A stretch of DNA of 17,443 nucleotides. It comes from Deltaproteobacteria bacterium. GTDB lineage: Bacteria; Desulfobacterota; Syntrophia; Syntrophales; UBA2210. The notes under the pieces were generated by a model that saw nothing but the letters and a program-made list of their open reading frames with translations, made no database searches and was not told the origin of the DNA. This document shows, in pieces, positions 1 through 7,025 of the stretch. The stretch covers positions 1-17,443 of the forward strand of contig JAUVXT010000020.1 of assembly GCA_030603465.1 (NCBI GenBank), given 5' to 3'. The translations under genes were made by a program, and so were the position numbers. Position 1 is the first letter of the stretch. The number at the start of each line of letters is the position of its first letter.

Positions 1-1
1 C

Positions 2-1459
2 GTTGGAAGCCGGTTTCGTCCTGAGCGTAAAGACCTTGACAGAATAAAAGGTGAAATAGCCCTAAAAACAACTAACCGAGTTACTTTCATCGAGTTTCAT
101 GAACTGTTTCTATCTGATGGCCGGGTACTCATGTTTCAGATACCGGCAGCCCCCAAAGGAATACCCATTGCATTTGAAGGCCACTACTACGGCCGGGACG
201 GTGAAGAATTGTCGCCTTTGAACCTGGAGGAGATAGAACGGATTCGGGCACAGTCGATGATCGAAGACTGGAGTGCGGTTATCGTGCGCAATGCAACTAT
301 CAACGATCTTGATCCTTCGGCAATCGAAAAAGCACGGAAGAACTACAAGGATAAATTTCCCGGGCTATCAGGGGATTTAGATTCATGGGACGATTTGACC
401 TTTCTGAACAAAGCAAAATTGACCATAAAAGGGAAAATGACCCGTGCGGCAATATTATTGCTGGGGAGGGCGGAATCGGAACATTTTATCGGCTCCGCTG
501 AAGCAAAAATACGGTGGGTGCTTAAAGATGCCAAAGGGAATGATAAGGATTATCATATCGAAAGTTGTCCATTATTGTTGGCGGTAGACAATATATATTC
601 AAAAATCCGTAATCTGAAATATCGCTACATGAAAGACGGCACCCTTTTCCCCGATGAAGTAGATCAATACGAGCCCTTTATTATTCGTGAAGCCATCAAC
701 AACTGCATTGCCCATCAGGACTATGCCAGGGGAGGTCGTATTAATGTTGTTGAAATGGATGATCAGTTAGTCTTCACAAATCTTGGCAGTTTCATTCCCG
801 GATCTGTCGAAAGAGTCGTCAGGGAAGATGCACCCGAAGAGCACTACCGGAACAAATTTTTAGCTACGGCCATGTTTAATTTAAAGATGGTTGATACGGC
901 TGGTGGCGGCATAAGAAAGATGTTCAATTACCAGAGGGCCAGATTTTTCCCTATGCCTGAGTATGACCTGTCAGAGGAAAGGGTTAAGGTAACGATTATC
1001 GGCAAGGTTCTCGACCTGGATTTTGCAAGAGTGCTGGCAAAAAAACGGGATTTGGATCTTGATGATATCATTGCGCTCGACAAGGTCCAGAAAAAGAAGG
1101 TGTTGACTGACTCTGAGAGTAAGCGGCTTAAAGGTAAAAGACTCATAGAAGGAAGAAAACCGAATTACCACATCTCTTTTGATGTTGCTGAAAAAACACA
1201 CATGCAAGCCGAATATATTAAAACCCGTGGGCTAAAAGATGATCATTTCAAAAAACTGATTCTTGAATATTTGGATAAATACAAACAGGCATCAAAGGGA
1301 GATATTGATAATCTTTTGTTGGATATTCTGCCGGGTGTTTTAGATGAAAATCAAAAAAAGAACAAGATTCATAATCTGATTTATGCAATGTCAAAAAAAG
1401 ACAAGACCATTATAAATCAAGGCACTAACCGCTATCCTCAGTGGGTGCGGGCAAGCTAA
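2..1459 (+). CDS. AlbA_2/HATPase (Schlafen/RecG-like) protein, 5' end outside window
   Basis: The frame is open from base 2 to the TAA at 1457-1459 (485 visible residues), so the true start lies left of the window; the ATG at 131 is internal. Visible residues 1-80 have the pattern of the C-terminal half of an AlbA_2 (Schlafen-type nucleic-acid-binding) domain, including FHELFLSDGRVLMFQIP and GHYYGRDGEELSPL. An HATPase_c_4-like ATPase domain follows, with the N-box EAINNCIAHQDY at about 230-241 and a glycine-rich NLGSFIPGS about 20 residues later. The last 70 residues look like a winged helix (FKKLILEYLDKYKQASKGDI). Family members are called putative transcriptional regulators or RecG-like ATP-binding proteins, and often lie in restriction or defence loci, as here next to hsdM. 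The exact role is unknown. The stop codon lies inside a long palindrome. Confidence 0.8.
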   Translation, partial: VGSRFRPERKDLDRIKGEIALKTTNRVTFIEFHELFLSDGRVLMFQIPAAPKGIPIAFEGHYYGRDGEELSPLNLEEIERIRAQSMIEDWSAVIVRNATINDLDPSAIEKARKNYKDKFPGLSGDLDSWDDLTFLNKAKLTIKGKMTRAAILLLGRAESEHFIGSAEAKIRWVLKDAKGNDKDYHIESCPLLLAVDNIYSKIRNLKYRYMKDGTLFPDEVDQYEPFIIREAINNCIAHQDYARGGRINVVEMDDQLVFTNLGSFIPGSVERVVREDAPEEHYRNKFLATAMFNLKMVDTAGGGIRKMFNYQRARFFPMPEYDLSEERVKVTIIGKVLDLDFARVLAKKRDLDLDDIIALDKVQKKKVLTDSESKRLKGKRLIEGRKPNYHISFDVAEKTHMQAEYIKTRGLKDDHFKKLILEYLDKYKQASKGDIDNLLLDILPGVLDENQKKNKIHNLIYAMSKKDKTIINQGTNRYPQWVRAS

Positions 1460-1501
1460 ACTTTAGCTAAACTTTAGCTAAAGTTTAGCTAAAGTTTAGC
1501 T
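1454..1501. repeat. 48-bp perfect palindrome made of 11-bp repeats
   Basis: The core is four overlapping copies of the 10-bp palindrome TTTAGCTAAA at an 11-bp period. The spacer base is c in the left half and g in the right half, so two CTAAACTTTAG units are followed by two of their reverse complements. The whole of 1454-1501 is its own reverse complement, centred between 1477 and 1478. It contains the stop codon of the upstream gene and lies about 110 bp before hsdM. It could be a repeated operator (about one site per helical turn), an extruding or RNA hairpin, or a recombination scar. There is no U-tract, so it is not a typical terminator. Confidence 0.85.
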
Positions 1502-1611
1502 AAAGATGAAGACGGTCGGCAGGGGTAAGGTGCTGTAAAATATGAGGATTATATCGACCTCGTGATTTATCGGTTAAAAAATATGAGCATATTAAACAGG
1601 AGTAAGATGTC

Positions 1612-3114
1612 TTGACCAACGAGACCAATAATACATCAGGAATAATCAGTAAGGTATGGAGTTATTGCAACACGCTGCGTGATGATGGCGTCGGTTACGG
1701 TGATTATCTGGAGCAGCTCACCTATCTGTTATTTTTGAAGATGGCCGACGAGTTCAGCAAACCGCCGCACAACAGGGAATTGCCCATTCCCAAGGAATAC
1801 AACTGGGAAAGCCTCACCGCAAAAAGCGGCGCGGAGTTAGAATCGCATTACACGGCATTGCTGCGCGAGCTGTCTCATTCCAAAGCTATTTTGGGGCAAA
1901 TATTCATTAAAAGCCAAAACAAGATTCAAGACCCGGCCAAGCTCTTCAAGCTGATTGACATGATCGACAAAGAGCAGTGGACCGTGATGGGAACGGACGT
2001 CAAAGGCAAGATTTATGAAGGCCTGTTGGAGAAAAACGCCGAGGATACCAAAAGCGGCGCGGGACAATATTTTACACCGCGCGCCTTGATCAGGGCCATG
2101 GTTGCCTGTGTGCAGCCGCAACCGATGAAATCGATTGCAGACCCCGCCTGTGGAACGGGCGGTTTCTTTCTGGCGGCTTACGACTACATTTCCAATTCTA
2201 AAAACTTCACGCTGACCAAAGATCAAAAAGAGTTTTTGAAAAACAAATCATTTTACGGCAATGAAATCGTCGCAGGCGCGCGCAGACTGGCGCTCATGAA
2301 TATGTTCCTGCACAACATCGGCGATATTGATTCGGATACGTTTATTCTGCCTACCGATTCGCTAGTTGCCGATACGGGTTTGCGAGTTGATTATGTGCTC
2401 ACCAATCCGCCCTTCGGGAAGAAGAGCAGCATGACCTTTACCAATGAAGAAGGCGAACAGGAGAAAGAAGACCTCACATACAACAGGCAGGATTTCTGGG
2501 CGACGACAAGCAATAAGCAACTCAACTTTGTCCAGCACATCCGCACGATGCTGAAGACGAGCGGCAAAGCCGCGGTTGTTTTGCCCGACAATGTATTGTT
2601 TGAAGGCGGGGCAGGCGAGACGGTTCGGAAAAAATTGCTGGAGACAACCGACCTGCACACGATCTTGCGACTGCCGACCGGCATATTCTACGCGCAGGGC
2701 GTCAAGGCCAATGTTTTATTCTTTGATAATAAACCGGCCAGTAAAGATCCGTGGACAAGCGAAGTATGGATATATGATTATCGTACCAACATTCATCATA
2801 CCCTGAAAAAATCACCGTTGAAGTTTGAAGATCTTTCGGAATTTATTGAGTGCTATAACTCGGCCAACAGGCATAAACGCGAAGAAACCTGGCACCCCGA
2901 GAAAAATACCGAAGGGCGCTGGCGTAAATTTACTTACGGTGCAATTGTCGGTCGTGACAAGACCAGTCTGGATATCACCTGGCTCAAAGATAAAAGCCTT
3001 GCCGATCTCGACAATCTACCCGACCCGGATGTATTGGCTAACGACATCATCGAAAATCTCGAAGCGGCTGTTGAAAGCTTCAAGGAGATCATGGACACCA
3101 TCAACGGTAAATAG
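1612..3114 (+). CDS. hsdM: Type I restriction-modification DNA methyltransferase subunit HsdM
   Basis: This 500-residue N6-adenine methyltransferase matches HsdM in length and layout. Residues 1-130 form the helical HsdM_N domain (WSYCNTLRDDGVGYGDYLEQ). GQYFTPR is at 151-157. The SAM-binding motif I DPACGTGG is at 177-184 and the catalytic motif IV NPPFG at 265-269. The C-terminal LPDPDVLANDIIENLEAA pattern is typical of the family, so the protein appears complete. The start is TTG at 1612, nine bases after AGGAG (1598-1602); a stop at 1603-1605 rules out any earlier start, and the ATG at 1607 is in another frame. HsdM normally works with HsdS for DNA specificity and HsdR for cleavage. Neither follows, so on its own it should lack sequence specificity unless a partner is encoded elsewhere. 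The gene ends in TAG. Confidence 0.93.
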   Translation: MTNETNNTSGIISKVWSYCNTLRDDGVGYGDYLEQLTYLLFLKMADEFSKPPHNRELPIPKEYNWESLTAKSGAELESHYTALLRELSHSKAILGQIFIKSQNKIQDPAKLFKLIDMIDKEQWTVMGTDVKGKIYEGLLEKNAEDTKSGAGQYFTPRALIRAMVACVQPQPMKSIADPACGTGGFFLAAYDYISNSKNFTLTKDQKEFLKNKSFYGNEIVAGARRLALMNMFLHNIGDIDSDTFILPTDSLVADTGLRVDYVLTNPPFGKKSSMTFTNEEGEQEKEDLTYNRQDFWATTSNKQLNFVQHIRTMLKTSGKAAVVLPDNVLFEGGAGETVRKKLLETTDLHTILRLPTGIFYAQGVKANVLFFDNKPASKDPWTSEVWIYDYRTNIHHTLKKSPLKFEDLSEFIECYNSANRHKREETWHPEKNTEGRWRKFTYGAIVGRDKTSLDITWLKDKSLADLDNLPDPDVLANDIIENLEAAVESFKEIMDTINGK

Positions 3115-3122
3115 GTATATCT

Positions 3123-3143
3123 GCGGGATGTCCGCTTTTCTTT
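3123..3143 (+). terminator. Candidate intrinsic terminator after hsdM
   Basis: A short GC stem (GCGG 3123-3126 with CCGC 3132-3135, plus a possible G-U pair) is followed directly by TTTTCTTT at 3136-3143. It lies 8 nt after the hsdM stop. The stem is short, so strength is uncertain. If real, it means hsdM is the last gene of its transcript and no hsdS was cotranscribed. Confidence 0.45.
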
Positions 3144-3496
3144 GATCACTTTTGCGCATTTCCAATCGAAAGCTGGCACACAAGCGTATCGATCGCAAAC
3201 CTCGACTTCGAATAAATAATGAGTAATTTCCCGGTACAGTCGAGGGCGTTGATAAGTAGGTGCAATAATAACTTTCTTCATTGAACCGAGTTCAGATAGT
3301 CGTCAAATACCTTGACTAATGCCATCCAATCGAAGATTACAGGCAGCTTTATTATATCATCATCGAAGTGTCTTTTTTACAAAGTTTCAGGATTCTTGAT
3401 CCGGGTTGAAAGGATTTAGGCGGAAAATGATCATGACACCTTTTCCTTCATTATTCACCACAAATACATGAAAGGAGAGCGGCGCCTTTTTAATCC
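3144..3496. other. Gene-poor gap with possible decayed minus-strand coding fragments
   Basis: No convincing complete gene is visible. On the minus strand, two adjacent stretches have a protein-like look in different frames. One, around 3283-3380, would encode the tail IFDWMALVKVFDDYLNSVQ followed by a stop. The other, downstream from an ATG at 3279-3281, reads RPRLYREITHYLFEVEVCDRY before running into the antisense of hsdM. They may be remnants of a frameshifted gene or chance. Near 3470-3496 AAAGG...CCTTTTT could form a weak hairpin. Confidence 0.4.
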
Positions 3497-3526
3497 TTGA
3501 CATCTCTCCATCCTAACGGATAGAGA
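3497..3526 (+). promoter_or_regulatory. Candidate promoter/operator before the HD-domain gene
   Basis: A perfect -35 box TTGACA (3497-3502) is followed 18 nt later by a weak -10 TAGAGA (3521-3526). The spacer and -10 form an imperfect inverted repeat: TCTCT and ATCC on the left, GGAT and GAGA on the right. This could be an operator overlapping the promoter. The gene starts 40 bp downstream. The weak -10 keeps confidence low. Confidence 0.35.
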
Positions 3527-3566
3527 ATAATTATCCCATGAAATATGCAGGAGGAGAATAATCGGT

Positions 3567-4166
3567 ATGAAGAGGGAAGACGCGATACGGGAATCGAAGG
3601 AACTGCTGAAGGAAGAAAGGGTTTCGGGTTTTGATCATGTAAGCAGGGTTGCTTACTGGTGCCGCTACATGGGCGAAAAAGAGGGCGCCGATCTGGATGC
3701 CCTGGAAATTGCAGCCTTTCTTCACGATATAGGACTCAATAGAGTGGGGTTGAAAACGCATCATACGGAGAGCGCGGCAATGGCCGGGAATCTTCTCAGA
3801 GAGAAAAATGTCCCCGAAGAGCGGATAAAACAGATCTGTCGCATTATCGAACGTCATGCCATGCATGCGCCGGAGGCGGAACGGATCGAGGAGAAGATCA
3901 TAAATGACGCGGACCGCATCGATCATATGGGCGCCATCGGCATCGTCAGGGCAATAGCCAGGTCTATCCTGGTAAAAAAGGATTACACGGGAGATGTGGC
4001 CGATGTTCCGCAACTTCTACGAGATGCAGTCACCAACACAAAGAAACGTGTCTATACCGACACTGCCATAAGAATAGTAGATGAAAAGGCATCCTACGTC
4101 GAAGATTTTATAGCACAATTAGAAAAGGAGCTTTCTGAAACAGAAAACTCCCTTTCTAAAAAATAA
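3567..4166 (+). CDS. HD-domain metal-dependent phosphohydrolase
   Basis: This 199-residue soluble protein carries the HD superfamily pattern: His24 in FDHVSRVAYW, the paired His53-Asp54 in AAFLHDIG, His65/66 and His97/His100 in the middle, and Asp116 in NDADRIDHMG. These residues normally bind one or two divalent metals and hydrolyse phosphate esters, often of nucleotides. The actual substrate cannot be read from the sequence. The C-terminal 40 residues are charged and probably helical (AQLEKELSETENSLSKK). The ATG at 3567 follows GGAGGAG (3550-3556) at about 10 nt. The gene is monocistronic and converges on the dsr operon, with 65 bp between the stop codons. Its 3' end is antisense to a probable dsr-operon terminator. 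Confidence 0.85.
   Translation: MKREDAIRESKELLKEERVSGFDHVSRVAYWCRYMGEKEGADLDALEIAAFLHDIGLNRVGLKTHHTESAAMAGNLLREKNVPEERIKQICRIIERHAMHAPEAERIEEKIINDADRIDHMGAIGIVRAIARSILVKKDYTGDVADVPQLLRDAVTNTKKRVYTDTAIRIVDEKASYVEDFIAQLEKELSETENSLSKK
4121..4151 (-). terminator. Probable terminator of the dsr operon, inside the 3' end of the convergent HD gene
   Basis: On the minus strand, GGAGTTTTCTG (4151 down to 4141), loop TTT, then CAGAAAGCTCC (4137 down to 4127) form an 11-bp stem with one G-U pair, followed by TTTTCT (4126 down to 4121). It lies about 80 nt after the stop of the last minus-strand gene. In the plus direction the same hairpin is followed by CTTTCT only, so it fits the dsr transcript better. 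Confidence 0.5.
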
Positions 4167-4210
4167 CCTGTAGATGAAAATTCTGATTAGTAACTTATCT
4201 CCTTTAGTGG

Positions 4211-4237
4211 GGCTTATCCCATTTGCCGGGATTAGCC
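4211..4237. repeat. Hairpin overlapping the stop codon of the last dsr-operon gene
   Basis: GGCTTATCCC (4211-4220) and GGGATTAGCC (4228-4237) pair at 9 of 10 positions around a 7-nt loop. The right arm includes the stop of the 108-residue gene. No U-tract follows on either strand, so it may protect or process the mRNA 3' end rather than terminate it. Confidence 0.5.
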
Positions 4238-4558
4238 GGAATGCAAGGTACGCCTGATCTCTTTTCCTGCCACTGGTTTGTAAGTCTTCATAAGGAAGAG
4301 ATGCACGACTTCCAGCAGCTTATGTTCTAAAATGGTATCAAGAAGAATATCCGCTGCTTCCTGCGGGAATTCGGTGATTTCGCCCGTACCGTCATTTAAC
4401 ACTGCACCGGGAAAGGCCTTGACAAACTTTCTCTTATTTTTCTGGGGCATGGGGACTTCAAGAACCTTATCCTTGATGTTACCGCCCAAGCCGGCCTCTT
4501 CAAGCTTCTTTACCTTCTCATCATCCAACGATATCTTGATTGTATAATCAACAGCCAC
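4232..4558 (-). CDS. 108-residue protein of unknown function, last gene of the dsr operon
   Basis: I do not recognise a family. The protein is small, without cysteine, tryptophan, signal peptide or membrane segment, so it is probably cytoplasmic. The N-terminus (VDYTIKISLDDEKVKKLEEA) suggests a beta strand then a helix. The second half has GAVLNDGTGEITEFPQEAAD and a helix (ILLDTILEHKLLEVVHLFL). The start is GTG at 4558, seven bases after a strong AGGAGG, so it is probably well translated. It lies 22 bp after dsrP on the same strand, with no terminator between, which makes cotranscription with dsrMKJOP likely. A role in assembly or regulation of the complex, or in sulfur metabolism, is only an inference from position. 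Confidence 0.8.
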   Translation of the reverse strand: MAVDYTIKISLDDEKVKKLEEAGLGGNIKDKVLEVPMPQKNKRKFVKAFPGAVLNDGTGEITEFPQEAADILLDTILEHKLLEVVHLFLMKTYKPVAGKEIRRTLHSG

Positions 4559-4580
4559 AATAAACCTCCTAATAATTTTT

Positions 4581-5735
4581 TTAGCCTATCTCTTCCTTTA
4601 TGGAAACGACTATTTTATAAAGGATTGTGAGTATTAAAAACCCGGCCGCCCAGACACCTGCACTGATCAGCAGTTCGAGCGCCGTAGGCCAATACTCTGT
4701 TATCATGTCAAAGGGATTGGGCACAAAACCTCCAGTGATCAGGCCCAGCCCTTTGTCTATCCATGTTGTGATAACCACCATGACACAGGCTACTGCCAGG
4801 GTAACATGGTTTCTGCGCACAGCCGGAATTACGAGAAGTATACTTGCCGTGATCATCCCTATCATGGAAACCCACATCCAGGGAACAAGTTTTCCGTATC
4901 CCGCGATACCGGCAAACAGATACTCAAAATGACGCATATGTTCCGGTATCTGGCTGTAAAAAACTGTAAATGCTTCAAAGAGAAAGAAAAGCACATTTAT
5001 TATAATACAATAGGTAACAATCTTGGCCAGTGTCTGAATCGGCTTCGTTCCCGGGTCGAATTTTGTAAATTTCCTTATGAGAAGCGCCAGCAGGATAAGA
5101 AGCGCCGGTCCCGATGCAAATGCCGAAGCTAGAAAGCGCGGAGCCATGATTGCGGTAAGCCAGAATCCCCTCCCCGGAAGTCCGGCATAGAGAAATGCCG
5201 TCACGATATGGATACAGGGAGCCCATGGAATCGAGAGATAAATCAGGGGCTTCACCCAGGAGGGCGGCGGCGCCGCATTTTTCTCCGCCTCAAGGATGGT
5301 CCAGCCGATAACTATGTTAAGGAGAAAATAGCCGCTCAAAACCACCATATCCCAAAATAGAACCGAACCGGGTGTTGGATGCAATAATAAGTTAAAGGCC
5401 CTCATCGGCTTGCCGAGATCGACAAGGACAAACATGACGCACATGGATACCGCCGCAACGGCGAGGAACTCTCCCAGAATGGTAATCCTGCCGAATGTCT
5501 TGTAATCATGCAGGTAATAGGGAAGAACAAGCATAACCGCCGAGGCGGCTATGCCGACGAGGTAAGTAAATTGAGCGATATAGAAACCCCATGAGACGTC
5601 TCTGCTCATACCGGTTATCTGCAGTCCCAGCTTCAACTGAACGAGGTATGCCATGAATCCGGCACCGATAATGGCAAGGAGCACAATCACCAATCCCCAA
5701 TATTTTCTATCTCCGGCTAATGCCCTTTCAAACAT
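4581..5735 (-). CDS. dsrP: DsrP, NrfD-family quinone-interacting membrane subunit of DsrMKJOP
   Basis: This 384-residue, very hydrophobic protein has about ten predicted membrane helices and the NrfD/PsrC (polysulfide reductase-type) layout. The segment GMSRDVSWGFYIAQFTYLVG near residues 42-61 is characteristic of DsrP. NrfD proteins exchange electrons with the menaquinone pool and carry no haem of their own. In the complex, DsrP is thought to work with the periplasmic FeS protein DsrO and cytochrome DsrJ. The ATG at 5735 follows GAGGTG at 6 nt, and the gene lies 8 bp after dsrO. Length and order match known dsrMKJOP operons. Confidence 0.95.
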   Translation of the reverse strand: MFERALAGDRKYWGLVIVLLAIIGAGFMAYLVQLKLGLQITGMSRDVSWGFYIAQFTYLVGIAASAVMLVLPYYLHDYKTFGRITILGEFLAVAAVSMCVMFVLVDLGKPMRAFNLLLHPTPGSVLFWDMVVLSGYFLLNIVIGWTILEAEKNAAPPPSWVKPLIYLSIPWAPCIHIVTAFLYAGLPGRGFWLTAIMAPRFLASAFASGPALLILLALLIRKFTKFDPGTKPIQTLAKIVTYCIIINVLFFLFEAFTVFYSQIPEHMRHFEYLFAGIAGYGKLVPWMWVSMIGMITASILLVIPAVRRNHVTLAVACVMVVITTWIDKGLGLITGGFVPNPFDMITEYWPTALELLISAGVWAAGFLILTILYKIVVSIKEEIG

Positions 5736-5743
5736 AAATCACC

Positions 5744-6544
5744 TCATACAACATAATAAACTTGGGGACTTGTGCCCAGATAGGGCTTGCGTCTAATGGT
5801 ATATCTTTCACGCATTATCTTTCTCAACTCCGACCGGGAGTCCATAAGATCACCGAATACCATCGCTCCCTCAGACTCCTCCACACATGCCGGGATAAGA
5901 CCTTTGGCGAGTCTTTCGGCACAGAAATTACATTTTTCCACAACCCCTTTTTCCCTTGTGGGATATTCGGGATTTTTATCCTTGATAAGGGGACGATAGT
6001 CTCCCCAGTTGAAACTCCTCGCCCCGAAGGGACAGGCAGCCATACAATACCGGCATCCGATGCAACGGTGTTGATCCATCATGATAATGCCGTCGTCTCT
6101 CTGCCAGGTCGCCTTTGTGGGGCAAACCCTTACACAGGGCGGATTATCACAGTGATTACACATCACAAAAAAGCGCCCTTCCTCCACACTTTCCGGCATA
6201 TGATCATGTTCGTCTCCCGGGAAGGCGTTCTCAAACCGCTCGAGCCATATCCACTTGATCTCCCTCTTTGGATCGCCCACATCGGGAATATTATGGAGGC
6301 GATGACAGGTTTTTATGCACTTTCCGGCAGTCTCATCGGTAAGTTTCTTCATATCTATCAGCATGGCCCATCGTTTCGCCGTCAATGCACCCGCCTTTGG
6401 CAGATACTTTGCTTCCAGCTCGCCGGGCGCCAGAAGCTCCACAAATTTCCATCCTCCGAGCAATCCAACTATGGTGGACACTCCGGTTATCTTCAAAAAC
6501 CTTCTTCTATCTATTGTTGCGGTTTTCTCTTCCACAGTCTTCAT
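5744..6544 (-). CDS. dsrO: DsrO, periplasmic Tat-exported [4Fe-4S] ferredoxin subunit
   Basis: This 266-residue FeS protein has a twin-arginine signal (RRRFLKITG, residues 13-21) followed by a hydrophobic stretch, so it is exported folded. Cysteines are grouped at 76/80, 129/132/137/141 (CNHCDNPPCVRVC), 161/164/167/171 (CIGCRYCMAAC) and 205/208/220, as in multi-cluster ferredoxins of the DmsB/NrfC type. It should relay electrons between DsrJ and DsrP on the outer face of the membrane. I place the start at ATG 6544, which overlaps the dsrJ stop as ATGA and has AAGGA nine bases upstream. The reading frame stays open for 24 more codons into dsrJ, but that extension would bury the Tat signal. Confidence 0.95.
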   Translation of the reverse strand: MKTVEEKTATIDRRRFLKITGVSTIVGLLGGWKFVELLAPGELEAKYLPKAGALTAKRWAMLIDMKKLTDETAGKCIKTCHRLHNIPDVGDPKREIKWIWLERFENAFPGDEHDHMPESVEEGRFFVMCNHCDNPPCVRVCPTKATWQRDDGIIMMDQHRCIGCRYCMAACPFGARSFNWGDYRPLIKDKNPEYPTREKGVVEKCNFCAERLAKGLIPACVEESEGAMVFGDLMDSRSELRKIMRERYTIRRKPYLGTSPQVYYVV

Positions 6545-7014
6545 CCTGCCCATTCCTTTGGCTTTTGTATATGGCAACCCCAGCAAGCGGGTGTCTGTAC
6601 CGTATACTGATGACATTCGTTACAAAACTCTTCGTAGTTTGAGTGACATTCCATGCATGTATTTTGAAGGCTTATCGTGTATTTCTTTCCCGTATATCCC
6701 GTATATTCCCGGTTACCTTCACGGACAACCTGATCCCTCCATTCATCGAGGAGCACCATGTGATTCTCTCTCATTTCCTGCTTCGGAAGAACACACACCC
6801 GCTCCGCCTCCGGCAGTTGCCGGATTACAGGGGTATCAAGCTTCGGTTCGGGCATCTTCGCCGCCTTTCCCGCGTTATAGAAGAAGGGGAACGCCGCGAC
6901 GATAATAAATACGACAATCCCGGCTATGACCTTGCCACGGTCATAGATCTTCCCCGGCTTATAGAAACCGGTCTCCTTGAGACTGTTAATTATCTCTTTT
7001 TTCTCCTCAGACAT
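6541..7014 (-). CDS. dsrJ: DsrJ, periplasmic triheme cytochrome c subunit
   Basis: This 157-residue protein has one N-terminal membrane anchor (VIAGIVVFIIVAAFPFFYNAG, about 29-48) and three CxxCH haem c motifs: CMECH 120-124, CNECH 131-135 and CWGCH 144-148. Cys74, in ERVCVLPKQEMRENHM, sits where DsrJ proteins have the cysteine proposed as the distal ligand of a His/Cys haem. It would carry electrons on the periplasmic side of DsrMKJOP. The haems require cytochrome c maturation, fitting the ccs genes upstream. The start at 7014 lies 11 bp after dsrK, preceded by AGGGATAAGG. The end overlaps dsrO by ATGA. Confidence 0.96.
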   Translation of the reverse strand: MSEEKKEIINSLKETGFYKPGKIYDRGKVIAGIVVFIIVAAFPFFYNAGKAAKMPEPKLDTPVIRQLPEAERVCVLPKQEMRENHMVLLDEWRDQVVREGNREYTGYTGKKYTISLQNTCMECHSNYEEFCNECHQYTVQTPACWGCHIQKPKEWAG

Positions 7015-7025
7015 CCTTATCCCTC

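Noticed and set aside
1454..1501. Short CRISPR-like array
   Set aside because: The period is 11 bp with one-base spacers and no unique spacers, so it is a palindromic repeat and not CRISPR.
1531..1617. Small frame VKYEDYIDLVIYRLKN between the palindrome and hsdM
   Set aside because: Only about 28 codons between stops, no ribosome site and no recognised family; at most a remnant.
2934..3281. Minus-strand 115-codon frame as a complete gene
   Set aside because: More than half is antisense to hsdM. Only the N-terminal part outside hsdM looks protein-like, so it is noted only as a possible remnant.
5762..6610. Plus-strand open frame of 282 codons
   Set aside because: It is antisense to dsrO, whose Tat signal and FeS cysteine motifs are unmistakable; the plus-strand translation has no recognisable domain.
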